This document shows, piece by piece, positions 18,240-27,592 of a stretch of DNA of 64,000 bases. Source of the DNA: Bacteroidales bacterium (lineage in GTDB: Bacteria > Bacteroidota > Bacteroidia > Bacteroidales > Rikenellaceae). Within the stretch, counting starts at the first letter, position 1. Each line of letters begins with the position of its first letter. A program made the position numbers and the translations under genes. The notes beneath the pieces are model-generated. The model had not been told where the DNA came from. It worked only from the letters and a program-made list of their open reading frames with translations, and did not search any database. The stretch covers positions 310,001 through 374,000 of the forward strand of contig CAJTFS010000002.1 of NCBI GenBank assembly GCA_910575495.1, in the 5' to 3' direction.

Positions 18240-19228
18240 CCCCGAAACTGAAAATAGCGCTTTTGGCCGGCGGCGACTCCTCCGAACGGGAGATCGCCCT
18301 GCAGAGCGCGGCGCAGATCGACGCGGCGCTCGACCACGACAAATACGACATCACGCTGATCGACCTGCACGGCCGCGACTGGCACTACACGGCGCCCGAC
18401 GGCCGCGAGTGGCAGGTGGACAAGAACGACTTCTCGCTGACGGTCGAGGGAGCGCGCAAGGAATTCGACTACGCGCTGATCATCATCCACGGCACGCCGG
18501 GCGAAGACGGACGGCTGCAAGGCTATCTGGAGATGATGGGGATTCCCTTTTCGTCGTGCTCGATGACCTCGTCGGTCATTACCTTCGACAAGATAACGAC
18601 CAAACGCACGCTGGCCGGACGCGGCATCAACCTGGCCCGCGAACGCTTCCTGCGCCGCGGCGAAGCCTGGGATGCCGCGGCGATCGCCGGCGAACTGGGG
18701 CTGCCGCTCTTCGTGAAACCCAACGCCAGCGGCTCGTCGTTCGGAGTGACGAAGGTCCGCACGGCCGACGAACTGCCCGCAGCCGTCGAAAAAGCGTTCT
18801 CGGAGAGCGACGAGGTGCTGATCGAAGAATATGTCGCAGGCCGCGAAATGGGGTGCGGCGTGATGATCGTCGGCGGCAAGGAGTATCTTTTCCCCGTTAC
18901 GGAGATCGTTTCGAAGAAAGAATTCTTCGACTACGAAGCCAAATACACCGCCGGATTCTCCGACGAAATCACCCCGGCCGACATCGCCCCCGAGGTGAAG
19001 GCCGAACTCAACCGCATGACGCTGGAAGCCTACCGCGCATGCCGCTGCTCGGGCGTCGTGCGCGTCGATTTCATCGTGACGCCCGACGGCAGACCCTATT
19101 TCATCGAACTGAACTCCATACCGGGCATGAGCCCCGGGAGCATCGTCCCCAAGCAGGTGAAGGCAATGGGAATGACCATGGGCCAACTCTACGACATCAT
19201 CATAGCCGACACATGCACTTGCAAATGA
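18236..19228 (+). CDS. ddl: D-alanine--D-alanine ligase
   Basis: The 330-residue ATP-grasp ligase makes the D-Ala-D-Ala dipeptide for peptidoglycan. Visible motifs are LLAGGDSSEREIALQS at the N-terminus, FVKPNASGSSFGV (ATP/grasp loop, ~157-169), and the C-terminal metal-binding ELNSIPGMSPGSIVPKQ. It overlaps nadD by 4 bases and the DUF3109 gene by 4 bases, so the run is translationally coupled. Confidence 0.95.
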   Translation: MTPKLKIALLAGGDSSEREIALQSAAQIDAALDHDKYDITLIDLHGRDWHYTAPDGREWQVDKNDFSLTVEGARKEFDYALIIIHGTPGEDGRLQGYLEMMGIPFSSCSMTSSVITFDKITTKRTLAGRGINLARERFLRRGEAWDAAAIAGELGLPLFVKPNASGSSFGVTKVRTADELPAAVEKAFSESDEVLIEEYVAGREMGCGVMIVGGKEYLFPVTEIVSKKEFFDYEAKYTAGFSDEITPADIAPEVKAELNRMTLEAYRACRCSGVVRVDFIVTPDGRPYFIELNSIPGMSPGSIVPKQVKAMGMTMGQLYDIIIADTCTCK

Positions 19229-19797
19229 TCGAAATCGAAGACAAGATCGTGAGCGCCGACCTGCTGCGCGAATGCTTCGCCTGCGACCTCGGGCAATGCA
19301 AGGGCATCTGCTGCGTGGAGGGCAATGCCGGAGCGCCGCTCGAAGCCGAAGAAGTCGACACGCTCGAAGAAGAATACCCCAACTACAAACCCTGCATGAC
19401 GCCGGCGGGCATCGAAGCCGTCGAACGGCAGGGATTCATGGTGGTGGACGAAGACGGCGACTACACCACGCCGCTGGTCGACGATGCCCAGTGCGCCTAT
19501 GCCTACGAAGAGAACGGCGTGACGCTCTGCGCCATCGAAAAGGCGTGGGCCGAAGGCCGCACGACGTTCCGCAAACCGGTCTCGTGCCATCTCTATCCCA
19601 TCCGGCTGGTGCGCTTCTCGAACGGCACCGTGGGTCTGAACTACCACCGCTGGTCGGTCTGCGCACCGGCCCGCGAATGCGGCCGGAAGCTGGGCATACC
19701 CGTTTACAAAGCCCTCAAGGAACCGATCGTGCGCCGCTTCGGCGAAGGGTTCTACCGAGCGCTCGAAGCCGCCGAAGAACTGCTGAAAAACCGTTGA
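19225..19797 (+). CDS. DUF3109-family cysteine-rich protein
   Basis: From ATG 19225, which overlaps the ddl stop as ATGA, the product is 190 residues (MIEIEDKIVSADLL). It carries the family cysteines in CFACDLGQCKGICCVEG, plus later Cys positions (CAYAYEENG, SCHLYPI, SVCAPARECG), suggesting a metal or Fe-S site. The function is unknown. An ATG 12 bases earlier (19213) is possible. Confidence 0.87.
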   Translation: MIEIEDKIVSADLLRECFACDLGQCKGICCVEGNAGAPLEAEEVDTLEEEYPNYKPCMTPAGIEAVERQGFMVVDEDGDYTTPLVDDAQCAYAYEENGVTLCAIEKAWAEGRTTFRKPVSCHLYPIRLVRFSNGTVGLNYHRWSVCAPARECGRKLGIPVYKALKEPIVRRFGEGFYRALEAAEELLKNR

Positions 19798-19800
19798 TCC

Positions 19801-20847
19801 ATGAAAAGATACTGTCTTACCCTGATGACCGTACTTGCGACCCTGGGCGCCGCCGCTCAGGAATCGCAGCAGCTGGCCGTGCTGACTCCGGAGGAAGCCG
19901 CGGCGGCGGACTCGATCGCGGCCCTGCGTCTGCGCCTGCGGCCCAAGGAGATACGCTCGACGTTCGACACCAACGATCTGACCGTGGTCGACACCATCAG
20001 CTCGGGCAACGATGCGCTGCTGGTGGTGCTCTACAGCAACAACACCTGGAAGTATGTGCGCAACCGCGATGTGGTGCGGGACAAGGAGATATTCGAAAAA
20101 TACTGGGAGAACTACAACCTTTTCCCGTACCGCGATGTCGACATGTCGGTCATGCCCAACTCGGTGGTCATCGATCTGGTCGACTCGACCAAGAGCTACC
20201 ATTGTCCTTTCCAGGGCCCTGTGAGCCCGCGCGGCAAATACGGACCGCGCGGACGGCGCCAACACCAGGGCGTCGACCTGCCGCTCAAGACGGGCGACCC
20301 GATCTATGCCACCTTCTGCGGACGCGTGCGCTACTCGGGCTACAACACCGGCGGCTACGGCAACCTTGTCATCGTGCGCCACGACAACGGCCTGGAGACC
20401 TACTACGGCCACCTCTCGGAGCGGCTCGTGCAGCCCAACCAATGGGTCGAGGCGGGGCAGATCATCGGTCTGGGCGGCTCGACGGGCCGGTCGTCGGGTC
20501 CGCACCTCCACTTCGAGACGCGCTACTACGGCCAGGTGTTCGACCCCGAACGACTGATCGACTTCAAGAACGGCGTGCTGCTGCGCGAGACGTTCCTGCT
20601 GAAAAAATCCTTCTTCAGCATCTATTCCAATGCAGGCCAGGACTTCGACGACGAACTCGACTCCGACGGCCCCGACAGCGGACAAACGCCCCCGGCGCAA
20701 GACCCGCAATACCACCGGATCCGCTCGGGAGAGACGCTCAGTCTGATCGCCCGCAAGTACGGCACCACGGTCAACACCCTCTGCCGCATGAACGGCATCA
20801 AGTCGCCGAGCCATATCCGCTCGGGCAGCACGATCCGGGTGCGGTAA
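19801..20847 (+). CDS. M23-family peptidoglycan peptidase with C-terminal LysM domain
   Basis: The 348-residue exported protein begins with a signal peptide ending near AAAQ (residue ~20). The M23 endopeptidase domain spans about 135-250, with zinc ligands in HQGVDL and the catalytic/ligand pair in GPHLHFE. A LysM motif (HRIRSGETLSLIARKYGTT) occupies the last ~45 residues and binds peptidoglycan. It likely cuts cross-bridges or activates another hydrolase. It lies 3 bases after DUF3109. Confidence 0.93.
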   Translation: MKRYCLTLMTVLATLGAAAQESQQLAVLTPEEAAAADSIAALRLRLRPKEIRSTFDTNDLTVVDTISSGNDALLVVLYSNNTWKYVRNRDVVRDKEIFEKYWENYNLFPYRDVDMSVMPNSVVIDLVDSTKSYHCPFQGPVSPRGKYGPRGRRQHQGVDLPLKTGDPIYATFCGRVRYSGYNTGGYGNLVIVRHDNGLETYYGHLSERLVQPNQWVEAGQIIGLGGSTGRSSGPHLHFETRYYGQVFDPERLIDFKNGVLLRETFLLKKSFFSIYSNAGQDFDDELDSDGPDSGQTPPAQDPQYHRIRSGETLSLIARKYGTTVNTLCRMNGIKSPSHIRSGSTIRVR

Positions 20848-20944
20848 AACACCCCCTGCCGCGAGAGGAGAGGGGTACAAAGTCGGAAGCGAGAAATCGC
20901 CGGACACAACCCGCTCGGGCAGCACGATCCGGGTGCGGTAAAAC
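20817..20944 (+). repeat. 34-bp direct repeat duplicating the 3' end of the M23 gene
   Basis: The last 31 bases of the peptidase gene plus 3 downstream bases (20817-20850) are repeated without change at 20911-20944, 94 bases downstream. The intervening 60 bases show no duplication, so it looks like the remnant of a partial duplication. Confidence 0.8.
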
Positions 20945-21089
20945 CGGATACGACCTACGCGCCGGAGCGATCGTTTTCCCATGCTGCCATTCTGAGTACA
21001 GCATAGGATTTATTTCGCAGGATTCGGGCGCACAGATTTTTCGCGACACTCATAACGACAGAAGCCCGAACCGATTCCTGGCGCAAGAG

Positions 21090-21123
21090 AAAGGGCCGAA
21101 GCATGAAGCTTCGGCCCTTTTTT
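21090..21123. terminator. Bidirectional terminator between M23 and YggS genes
   Basis: A 13-bp perfect stem (21090-21102 with 21108-21120), a 5-base loop and a T-run; A residues on the left arm serve the minus strand. Confidence 0.9.
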
Positions 21124-21143
21124 ATGAAGAATCCGTACCGGTC

Positions 21144-21830
21144 CTATCCGACGACTTCCTCCTTTTTCGCATAATCGCGTTCGCCGAAGATGAGCGAACC
21201 GACACGCACCATCGTAGAACCGCACTCGACGGCCAACGGATAGTCGTGCGACATACCCATCGAAAGGGTGTCGAAATACACGCCGAAATAGGGCCGCAGC
21301 AGGTCGAAACAACGTTTCAGTTCCTCGAAATCGCGGCGCACGACCCGCTCGTCGTCGGTGTTGGTGGCGATGCCCATCACGCCGCGCACGCGGATGTTGG
21401 GCATCGAACGGAACGGGGCCGAATCGAGGTAACGCTTCAGTTCGCCCACGTCCCAGCCGCTTTTGGTCTCCTCCTGCGCCACGTGGATCTCCAGCAGGAT
21501 GTCGATCGTGCGGCCGCACCTGGCGGCCTCGCGCTGGATGGTCTCGGCCAGCCGGGCGCTGTCGACCGACTGGATCATACGCACGAACGGCGCTATGGAG
21601 CGGACCTTGTTGGTCTGCAGGTGGCCGATCATGTGCCACTCGATGTTGTCGGGCAGCGCCTCGTACTTGGCGCACAACTCCTGCGGACGGCTCTCGCCGA
21701 AGATGCGGTGTCCGGCGTCGTAGGCCTCGCGGATGGCTTCCACGGGATGGGTCTTCGACACGGCAACGAGCGTCACACCCGCGGGCAACGATGCCCGCAC
21801 ACACGACAACTGACAAGCGATTTCCAACAT
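21144..21830 (-). CDS. YggS/PLPBP-family pyridoxal phosphate homeostasis protein
   Basis: From MLEIACQLS the protein is 228 residues, the normal length. The PLP-binding lysine is Lys26 in LVAVSKTHPVEA, followed by the family motifs FGESRPQEL, WHMIGHLQTNKV and LSMGMSHDY; the C-terminal VRVGSLIFGER binds the cofactor phosphate. These proteins buffer free PLP rather than catalyse a reaction. A longer frame to 21893 has no family support. Confidence 0.94.
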   Translation of the reverse strand: MLEIACQLSCVRASLPAGVTLVAVSKTHPVEAIREAYDAGHRIFGESRPQELCAKYEALPDNIEWHMIGHLQTNKVRSIAPFVRMIQSVDSARLAETIQREAARCGRTIDILLEIHVAQEETKSGWDVGELKRYLDSAPFRSMPNIRVRGVMGIATNTDDERVVRRDFEELKRCFDLLRPYFGVYFDTLSMGMSHDYPLAVECGSTMVRVGSLIFGERDYAKKEEVVG

Positions 21831-22137
21831 AAATGTTCTTTTAAGCAGGTTTCGGACGTGTAAAAATAGGCAAAAATCGCGCAACTTCTGCAATCCGGCA
21901 TCAATTTAAATATCGGCCATCCAGAACCCAGCGAAGGATCGGAATACCGCAAGCTCTTGAAACAGATTCTTCGCTGTGCTCAGAATGACAGACGGATGAA
22001 AAAAATCAGGTTGCGACCCGATTTTAGCGTTTTTCGCGATTTGTTTTGTATATTTGACTGCGCCAAAGTATTATGTTCCGGCATAACTCGCTTCTGCTTC
22101 CGGCCATTCGTATTTTGGCTATTAAAATCTGCAAACC
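21831..22137 (+). promoter_or_regulatory. Intergenic region with a dispersed-repeat copy and the dipeptidase promoter box
   Basis: A copy of the 25-bp dispersed repeat (one mismatch) is at 21965-21989. TATATTTG at 22049-22056 fits the -7 consensus for the dipeptidase 82 bases downstream; a -33 TTG at the right distance is missing. Confidence 0.6.
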
Positions 22138-23835
22138 ATGAAAAAACTCCTCGTTCTGCTGGCTGCCGCCGTTGCACCGTTCGGAGCGGCGCATGCCTGC
22201 ACCAATTTCATCGTCACCAAGGGAGCGTCGACCGACGGCTCGGCGATGGTCTCCTACGCCGCCGACTCGCACGGACTCTACGGTGCCCTCTACCACACGC
22301 CGGGTGGAAAACACAAGGCGGGCGCGATGCTTCCCGTCTACGAATGGGACACGGGCCGCTACCTGACCGACATCCCGCAGCCGGCGGTGACGTGGTCGAC
22401 CGTGGGCAACATGAACGAGCACTCGCTCGTCATCGGCGAAACGACCTACGGCGGACGCTCCGAACTGGCCGACCCGACGGGTCTGATCGACTACGGCTCC
22501 CTTATATATATAACGTTGCAGCGCGCCAAGACCGCCCGCGAGGCGATCGGCGTGATCGTGGAACTGGCCAACACCTACGGCTATGCCTCGTCGGGCGAAT
22601 CGTTCTCGATCGCCGACCCCGACGAAGCGTGGATCATGGAGCTGATCGGCAAGGGCTACGAAGACGACGGCCGGGGCGGCAACGCCCGCAAGGGCATCGT
22701 GTGGGTGGCGCGCCGCATACCGGACGGCTATGTCTGCGCCCATGCCAACCAGGCCCGCATCACGACGTTCCCGAAGAACGACCCGAAAAACTGTCTTTAC
22801 GCTCCCGACGTGGTGGAGTTCGCCCGTGAAATGGGCTACTACGAGGGCGGCGACGAGGCGTTCAGTTTCTCGGACGCCTACGCACCGGCCGACTTCGGGG
22901 CGCTGCGCGGCTGCGAAGCCCGCGTATGGGCCTTCTTCCGCACGGTGGCCGACGGCATGGACGCCTACACCGACTATGCGATGGGCTGCAACCCGGCGAA
23001 CAAAATGCCGCTGTGGGTGAAACCGCGCGCCAAGGTGAGTCCCAAGACCGTTTTCGACTGCATGCGCGACCACTACGAAGGTACGCCGATGGACATGACC
23101 GCCGATCTCGGAGCCGGAGGCCACGGCTGCCCCTACCGCTGGCGTCCGATGTATTTCGAGGTGGACGGCGTGGAATATTGCAACGAACGCGCAACGGCGA
23201 CGCAGCAGACCGGCTTCTGGTTCGTGGCGCAGGCCCGGCCCGACGTGCCGCGCGACATGGGCATCCTGTGGTTCGGCGTGGACGACGCCGCGACCTCGTG
23301 TCTGACGCCGATCTACTGCTCGGCGACCGAGGTGCCCGCCTGCTTCAGCGAGACGAACGGCTCGATGCTCGACTATTCGCCCACGTCGGCGTTCTGGCTT
23401 TTCAACCGTGTCACGAATTTTGCATACATGCGCTACGACATGATCGCGGCCGACATCCGCAAGGCGGTGGACCAGTGGGAAAACGACAAACTGCAGGTGC
23501 AGGTGCCGCTCGCGGACCTCGAGGCGGCGAAGCTCCCGGCCAAGAAACGCGCGCGCTACCTGACCGGCTATTCGGTGCGGACGGCGCAGGCACTCTTCGA
23601 CCGCTGGTCGAAACTGGACAAATACCTGCTTGTCAAATATATGGACGGCAACGTGAAGAGCGAACACGCCGGCGTGCTGGAATACCTCGACGGACCGGGC
23701 ACCGCGGCTCACTTCGTGGACAACGGCAACGGCCGCGACATTCCGGATGAAATCCGATTCCCGGGCTACAGCGAGAAGTGGAAACGCGCCGTAGCGGCCG
23801 ACAACGGCGAGACGCTGAAAGTAATCAAGCAATAG
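22138..23835 (+). CDS. C69-family dipeptidase
   Basis: The 565-residue precursor has a signal peptide whose cleavage after Ala20 would expose Cys21 (AHACTNFIVTKGASTDGS). In C69 peptidases this N-terminal Cys is the Ntn-hydrolase nucleophile. The rest keeps the family pattern (TYGGRSELAD, EAWIMELIGKGYED). It probably releases amino acids from dipeptides in the periplasm. It is followed 7 bases later by lpdA. Confidence 0.92.
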   Translation: MKKLLVLLAAAVAPFGAAHACTNFIVTKGASTDGSAMVSYAADSHGLYGALYHTPGGKHKAGAMLPVYEWDTGRYLTDIPQPAVTWSTVGNMNEHSLVIGETTYGGRSELADPTGLIDYGSLIYITLQRAKTAREAIGVIVELANTYGYASSGESFSIADPDEAWIMELIGKGYEDDGRGGNARKGIVWVARRIPDGYVCAHANQARITTFPKNDPKNCLYAPDVVEFAREMGYYEGGDEAFSFSDAYAPADFGALRGCEARVWAFFRTVADGMDAYTDYAMGCNPANKMPLWVKPRAKVSPKTVFDCMRDHYEGTPMDMTADLGAGGHGCPYRWRPMYFEVDGVEYCNERATATQQTGFWFVAQARPDVPRDMGILWFGVDDAATSCLTPIYCSATEVPACFSETNGSMLDYSPTSAFWLFNRVTNFAYMRYDMIAADIRKAVDQWENDKLQVQVPLADLEAAKLPAKKRARYLTGYSVRTAQALFDRWSKLDKYLLVKYMDGNVKSEHAGVLEYLDGPGTAAHFVDNGNGRDIPDEIRFPGYSEKWKRAVAADNGETLKVIKQ

Positions 23836-23842
23836 GAACGAT

Positions 23843-25216
23843 ATGAGATACGACATCCTGGTGGTGGGCAGCGGGCCCGGCGGCTATGCGGCCGCGATAC
23901 GGGCGGCGCAGCTGGGCAAAAGGGTAGGGCTCGTGGAACGGGCCGAAGCGGGCGGCGTGTGTCTGAACTGGGGCTGCATCCCGACCAAGGCGCTGCTGAA
24001 AAGCGCACGGATATACGCCCATTGCAAAGCCGCAGAACAATACGGCGTGGAGCTGACGGGCGAAGTGCGCCCGGCGCTGGATAAGATGGTGGCCCGCTCG
24101 CGCGCAGTGGCCGAGACGATGAACAAGGGGGTGCAGTTTCTGCTCAAGAAGAACAACATCGACCTGATCGCCGGATTCGGACGGCTGACGGCGCCGGGAC
24201 ACCTGGACGTGGACGGCACCGGCTACGAAGCCGACCACATCATTCTGGCGACGGGAGCCCGGCCCCGCGAGATGCCCTCGATGCCGGTCGACGGCGAGAG
24301 GATCATCACGTCGCGCCAGGCGCTGACCCTTTCGAAACTGCCCGAAACGATGATCGTAGTGGGCTCGGGCGCCATCGGCAGCGAATTCGCATGCTTCTAT
24401 GCGACGCTCGGCGTGAAGGTGACCGTCATCGAATACCTGCCGCGCATGATGCCGCTCGAAGACGAGGAAGTCTCCAAGACGATGGAGCGCGCCTTCCGCA
24501 AGCTGCGGGCCACGGTGCTGACCTCGACGACGGTGAAGGCGGTGAAGGTGGCGGGCGACCGCTGCGAGGTGGAGATCGAGGGCAAGAAAGGCTCCGAAAC
24601 GCTGACGGCCGACGTGGTGCTGGCAGCCGTGGGCGTGCAGGCCAACATCGAAGGCATCGGGCTCGAAGAACTCGGCGTGGCGGTCGAACGGGGCAAGGTG
24701 GCGGTGGACGAATACTACCGCACCAACGTACCGGGCATCTACGCCATCGGCGACATCGTGGCGGGTCCGGCGCTGGCGCACGTGGCGTCGGCCGAAGCGG
24801 TCTGCTGCGTGGAAGCCATCTGCGGACTGAACCCTGCACCCGTAGACTATGCGGCCGTTCCGTCGTGCATCTTCACGACGCCCGAGGTGGCGTCGGTGGG
24901 GCTGACCGAAGCGCAGGCCGCCGAAAAGGGGATTGCCGTGCGGATCGGACGCTTCCCGTTCACGGCCTCGGGCAAAGCCACGGCGGCGGGCGAACGCGAC
25001 GGATTCGTGAAACTGATTTTCGACGAACAGGAGAAGCTGCTGGGCGCCCATCTGGTGGGAGAGGGCGTCACGGAGATGCTGGGAGAACCGACCCTGGCCC
25101 GCAAGCTGGGCGCGACGGCGCAAGCCATCGCCGGCACGGTCCATGCCCATCCGACGATGAACGAAGGCATCATGGAAGCCGCCGAGGCGGCGCTTGGCCA
25201 CGCGATTCATCTGTAA
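23843..25216 (+). CDS. lpdA: Dihydrolipoyl dehydrogenase
   Basis: The 457-residue flavoprotein reoxidises dihydrolipoamide, as in 2-oxoacid dehydrogenase or glycine-cleavage complexes. The FAD loop is VVGSGPGGYAAAIRAAQLG (residues 6-24). The redox disulfide is in GGVCLNWGCIPTKALLKSA, the NAD loop is VVGSGAIGSEFACFY, and the C-terminal His-Glu pair lies in HAHPTMNEGIMEAAE. No lipoyl or E1/E2 partner gene is adjacent; a dipeptidase precedes it. Confidence 0.95.
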   Translation: MRYDILVVGSGPGGYAAAIRAAQLGKRVGLVERAEAGGVCLNWGCIPTKALLKSARIYAHCKAAEQYGVELTGEVRPALDKMVARSRAVAETMNKGVQFLLKKNNIDLIAGFGRLTAPGHLDVDGTGYEADHIILATGARPREMPSMPVDGERIITSRQALTLSKLPETMIVVGSGAIGSEFACFYATLGVKVTVIEYLPRMMPLEDEEVSKTMERAFRKLRATVLTSTTVKAVKVAGDRCEVEIEGKKGSETLTADVVLAAVGVQANIEGIGLEELGVAVERGKVAVDEYYRTNVPGIYAIGDIVAGPALAHVASAEAVCCVEAICGLNPAPVDYAAVPSCIFTTPEVASVGLTEAQAAEKGIAVRIGRFPFTASGKATAAGERDGFVKLIFDEQEKLLGAHLVGEGVTEMLGEPTLARKLGATAQAIAGTVHAHPTMNEGIMEAAEAALGHAIHL

Positions 25217-25240
25217 GGAGGGACGTTGTACCCTGCTGTC

Positions 25241-25280
25241 GTGCCGGAAGATTCTTGTGGAATCTTCCGGCACGCTCTTT
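25241..25280 (+). terminator. Rho-independent terminator after lpdA
   Basis: A 13-bp perfect stem (25241-25253 with 25261-25273) is followed by GCTCTTT. Confidence 0.85.
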
Positions 25281-25435
25281 CAGGGGCCGGCCTTATCTTC
25301 CCGCATCATCGACCGAGGATATTGGCTGCGCCCGAGATACGCCCCGGCATAATCACAGCACCGCTTTCCAATGAGCCCGGCTTCTCGTACATCGGCAGCG
25401 ACCAAGACACTCCTCGCGACAAAACCGGACCCCGC

Positions 25436-25466
25436 TTGTTTCTGTGTACAACTTTTCTTATCTTTG
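25436..25466 (+). promoter_or_regulatory. Promoter of the metallopeptidase lipoprotein operon
   Basis: TTG at 25436-25438, a 20-base spacer and TATCTTTG at 25459-25466 match the Bacteroidetes consensus fully. The predicted start near 25472 leaves a leader of about 48 bases. Confidence 0.85.
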
Positions 25467-25519
25467 CAGCCGTTTTGACAGAAAACCGTGTTTTAAACTT
25501 CTCGCAAACAACCCGAACG

Positions 25520-27574
25520 ATGAAAGGATTTTTCACCCAAAACCTCGGGGGGGGGTTGATAATCAGCCTCTTCCTATTGATCGGATGTACGAATGAGAGT
25601 CTCTCGCCCGACGAAATCACCGACAAATTTGCAGACGGTCTCCCCATTCGGCTGTCGACGTCCGACTACAACGGGGAGAATACCTACTACATGCTCAACG
25701 ACGATGAACCGTCGGAAGTATTCTTCAACACCAGCGAACGCTGGTTCTACACCGATCAGCCGCTGCAGCTGACCGTAGACGACAACCTCTGCTTCCAGCT
25801 TCGCTTCTACAGCCCGCGCGCGCTTCCGAACGTGACCGTATGGGCCAAGATCGAGGGCTACGACGAAGAATTCAAACTTTTCGTCTTCGAGAAAGTGATG
25901 CCGTTCCACCAGTTCCGGATGGAACTGCCGTTCGCCACGAGAAACATCACGGCGGCGACGCGCAGCGGCAAGCTGATCGAGATCATGGCCAATCCGCACC
26001 TGGCCAAGGAGAGCATCACGCTGACGGCCGAAAGCGACGCCCCCTACTGGAAGACGCTCCAGGCGATCACCTGCCACTGGCACATCCGCTTCGGCCGCTA
26101 CAATCCCAACCAGACCAGCTGGGCCTATCCGCTGCATGCCTGCCATGCCCGCGAAGGCGTGGCGATGGCGCTGAACATGACCTACATGTACTCCAGCCCG
26201 GAATTCGCCGCTGAACTCAACGCCTGGGGCCCGCTTCACTCGAACAACGACAAAAACCTTGTCAACAAAGAAACCGTACTCAAACAAGCGATCGGCCACC
26301 GCGGTCTGGTCTTCGGCTACACCACGGGAGTGATGGGACTCGGCGGCGGCGAGACGTTCGGCATGCACGAATCGGTCTATTTCGAACAATATCCGGACGA
26401 TTCGAGCATCACGGAAACCATGTTCCACGAATATGCCCACTGCCTGGGCTACGGCCATGCGGGCAACATGACCTACGAACAGACGGGGCCCGGATGGCCC
26501 TCGCTGTGCGGCAAAGTGTACGAAGAACTGGCGCTGGCCAAAAAACTGCCCGTCTACTCGCGCCGCTTCCTCCACAGCCGCCGCTCCAAAACCGCCTACC
26601 TGCCCGGCGGCGGATACTACCGTCCTTCGAAACACGTGATCGAAGACCCCGAACTGGACGAGGTGGACGGCGGTCTGGCCCGCGGCAACGATTTCCTGGA
26701 TACCGACTGGGGCGAGATCAAGGACGCTCCCGAACTCTCCTTCCGGCTGGACTACAACGATGCAGGCGTGGGAGAACGAAACTACATGCCGCGCAGCGTA
26801 TACGTATACGGCAACAAAATGTACGTGACGAACGACATCCGGGCGGCGAATTTCACGTGGGACGTCTACGACCTTTCGACGGGAAAACCCGTACACGAGA
26901 AGCAGTTCACCCAATGGACGCTGCCCAACGGCAACACGCAGAACATCGGAACGCCGGCCGACATCATCCGCACGCACGACAAGATCTATCTGGCGGGAAG
27001 CCACAACACGCTTTTCGTGTTCGATGCCGAAACCTACGAGTGCACCGCCACGCTGGGACTCGGATTCGACGCCGTGGGTCTGGCTGCGACCAACGGTACG
27101 TTATACGCATACCGCGGCATTGCGAGAGCTTTCCCCGAACATGATCTCCCCCATGGCTCCATAGCGTCGAGCAGCGATCTGGGAGCGCATAGCAGCAACA
27201 CCATGACCGCCGACTATGCAGGCAACGTATATGCGGTCGACTACCACTCGAAAAGACTGGTTCAGCTGGATACCCGCTACATGATGGCCTGCAAACTGAC
27301 CTCGGGCACCGAACTGACTTTCGAAGCCGGACCGCTCGGAGCGGCCTGGAGTCCCGACGGACGGCTGTTCGTCTCGTTCGACGGGAAGCAGACGGAACAG
27401 AAATTCTGCGAAGTGGACCCCAAGACGGGAAAGATCATCAAGAACCTCACCACCATCGGCGGCATCACGCTGCAAAATCCGGCCAAATGTCTGATCCGTC
27501 ACAACACGCTCTTCATCATCGACCGTGTAGGCGGACTGTGCCTCTATGCCATTCCTCTGAGTCAGCTCAACTAA
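25520..27574 (+). CDS. Lipoprotein with metzincin-type zinc-peptidase motif and C-terminal repeat domain
   Basis: From ATG 25520 the protein is 684 residues with a lipobox LLIGC (Cys about 24), so it is surface- or periplasm-anchored. The zinc motif HEYAHCLGYGH at 303-313 fits HEXXHXXGXXH. The N-terminal ~200 residues look like beta-rich accessory domains. The last ~250 residues hold repeated VYVYGNKMYVTND-, IYLAGSHNTLFVF- and LFVSFDG-like strands suggesting a beta-propeller. The frame upstream of 25520 covers the promoter and is not coding. Substrate is unknown. The downstream lipoprotein at 27593 is probably in the same operon. Confidence 0.8.
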   Translation: MKGFFTQNLGGGLIISLFLLIGCTNESLSPDEITDKFADGLPIRLSTSDYNGENTYYMLNDDEPSEVFFNTSERWFYTDQPLQLTVDDNLCFQLRFYSPRALPNVTVWAKIEGYDEEFKLFVFEKVMPFHQFRMELPFATRNITAATRSGKLIEIMANPHLAKESITLTAESDAPYWKTLQAITCHWHIRFGRYNPNQTSWAYPLHACHAREGVAMALNMTYMYSSPEFAAELNAWGPLHSNNDKNLVNKETVLKQAIGHRGLVFGYTTGVMGLGGGETFGMHESVYFEQYPDDSSITETMFHEYAHCLGYGHAGNMTYEQTGPGWPSLCGKVYEELALAKKLPVYSRRFLHSRRSKTAYLPGGGYYRPSKHVIEDPELDEVDGGLARGNDFLDTDWGEIKDAPELSFRLDYNDAGVGERNYMPRSVYVYGNKMYVTNDIRAANFTWDVYDLSTGKPVHEKQFTQWTLPNGNTQNIGTPADIIRTHDKIYLAGSHNTLFVFDAETYECTATLGLGFDAVGLAATNGTLYAYRGIARAFPEHDLPHGSIASSSDLGAHSSNTMTADYAGNVYAVDYHSKRLVQLDTRYMMACKLTSGTELTFEAGPLGAAWSPDGRLFVSFDGKQTEQKFCEVDPKTGKIIKNLTTIGGITLQNPAKCLIRHNTLFIIDRVGGLCLYAIPLSQLN

Positions 27575-27592
27575 CGAAATCCGGACAACACA

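Noticed and set aside
22503..22513. TATATATA runs inside coding sequence (also near 42590) as phase-variable tracts
   Set aside because: They are short, encode conserved residues (LIYI, LYIYG) in frame, and dinucleotide slippage there would destroy essential proteins.
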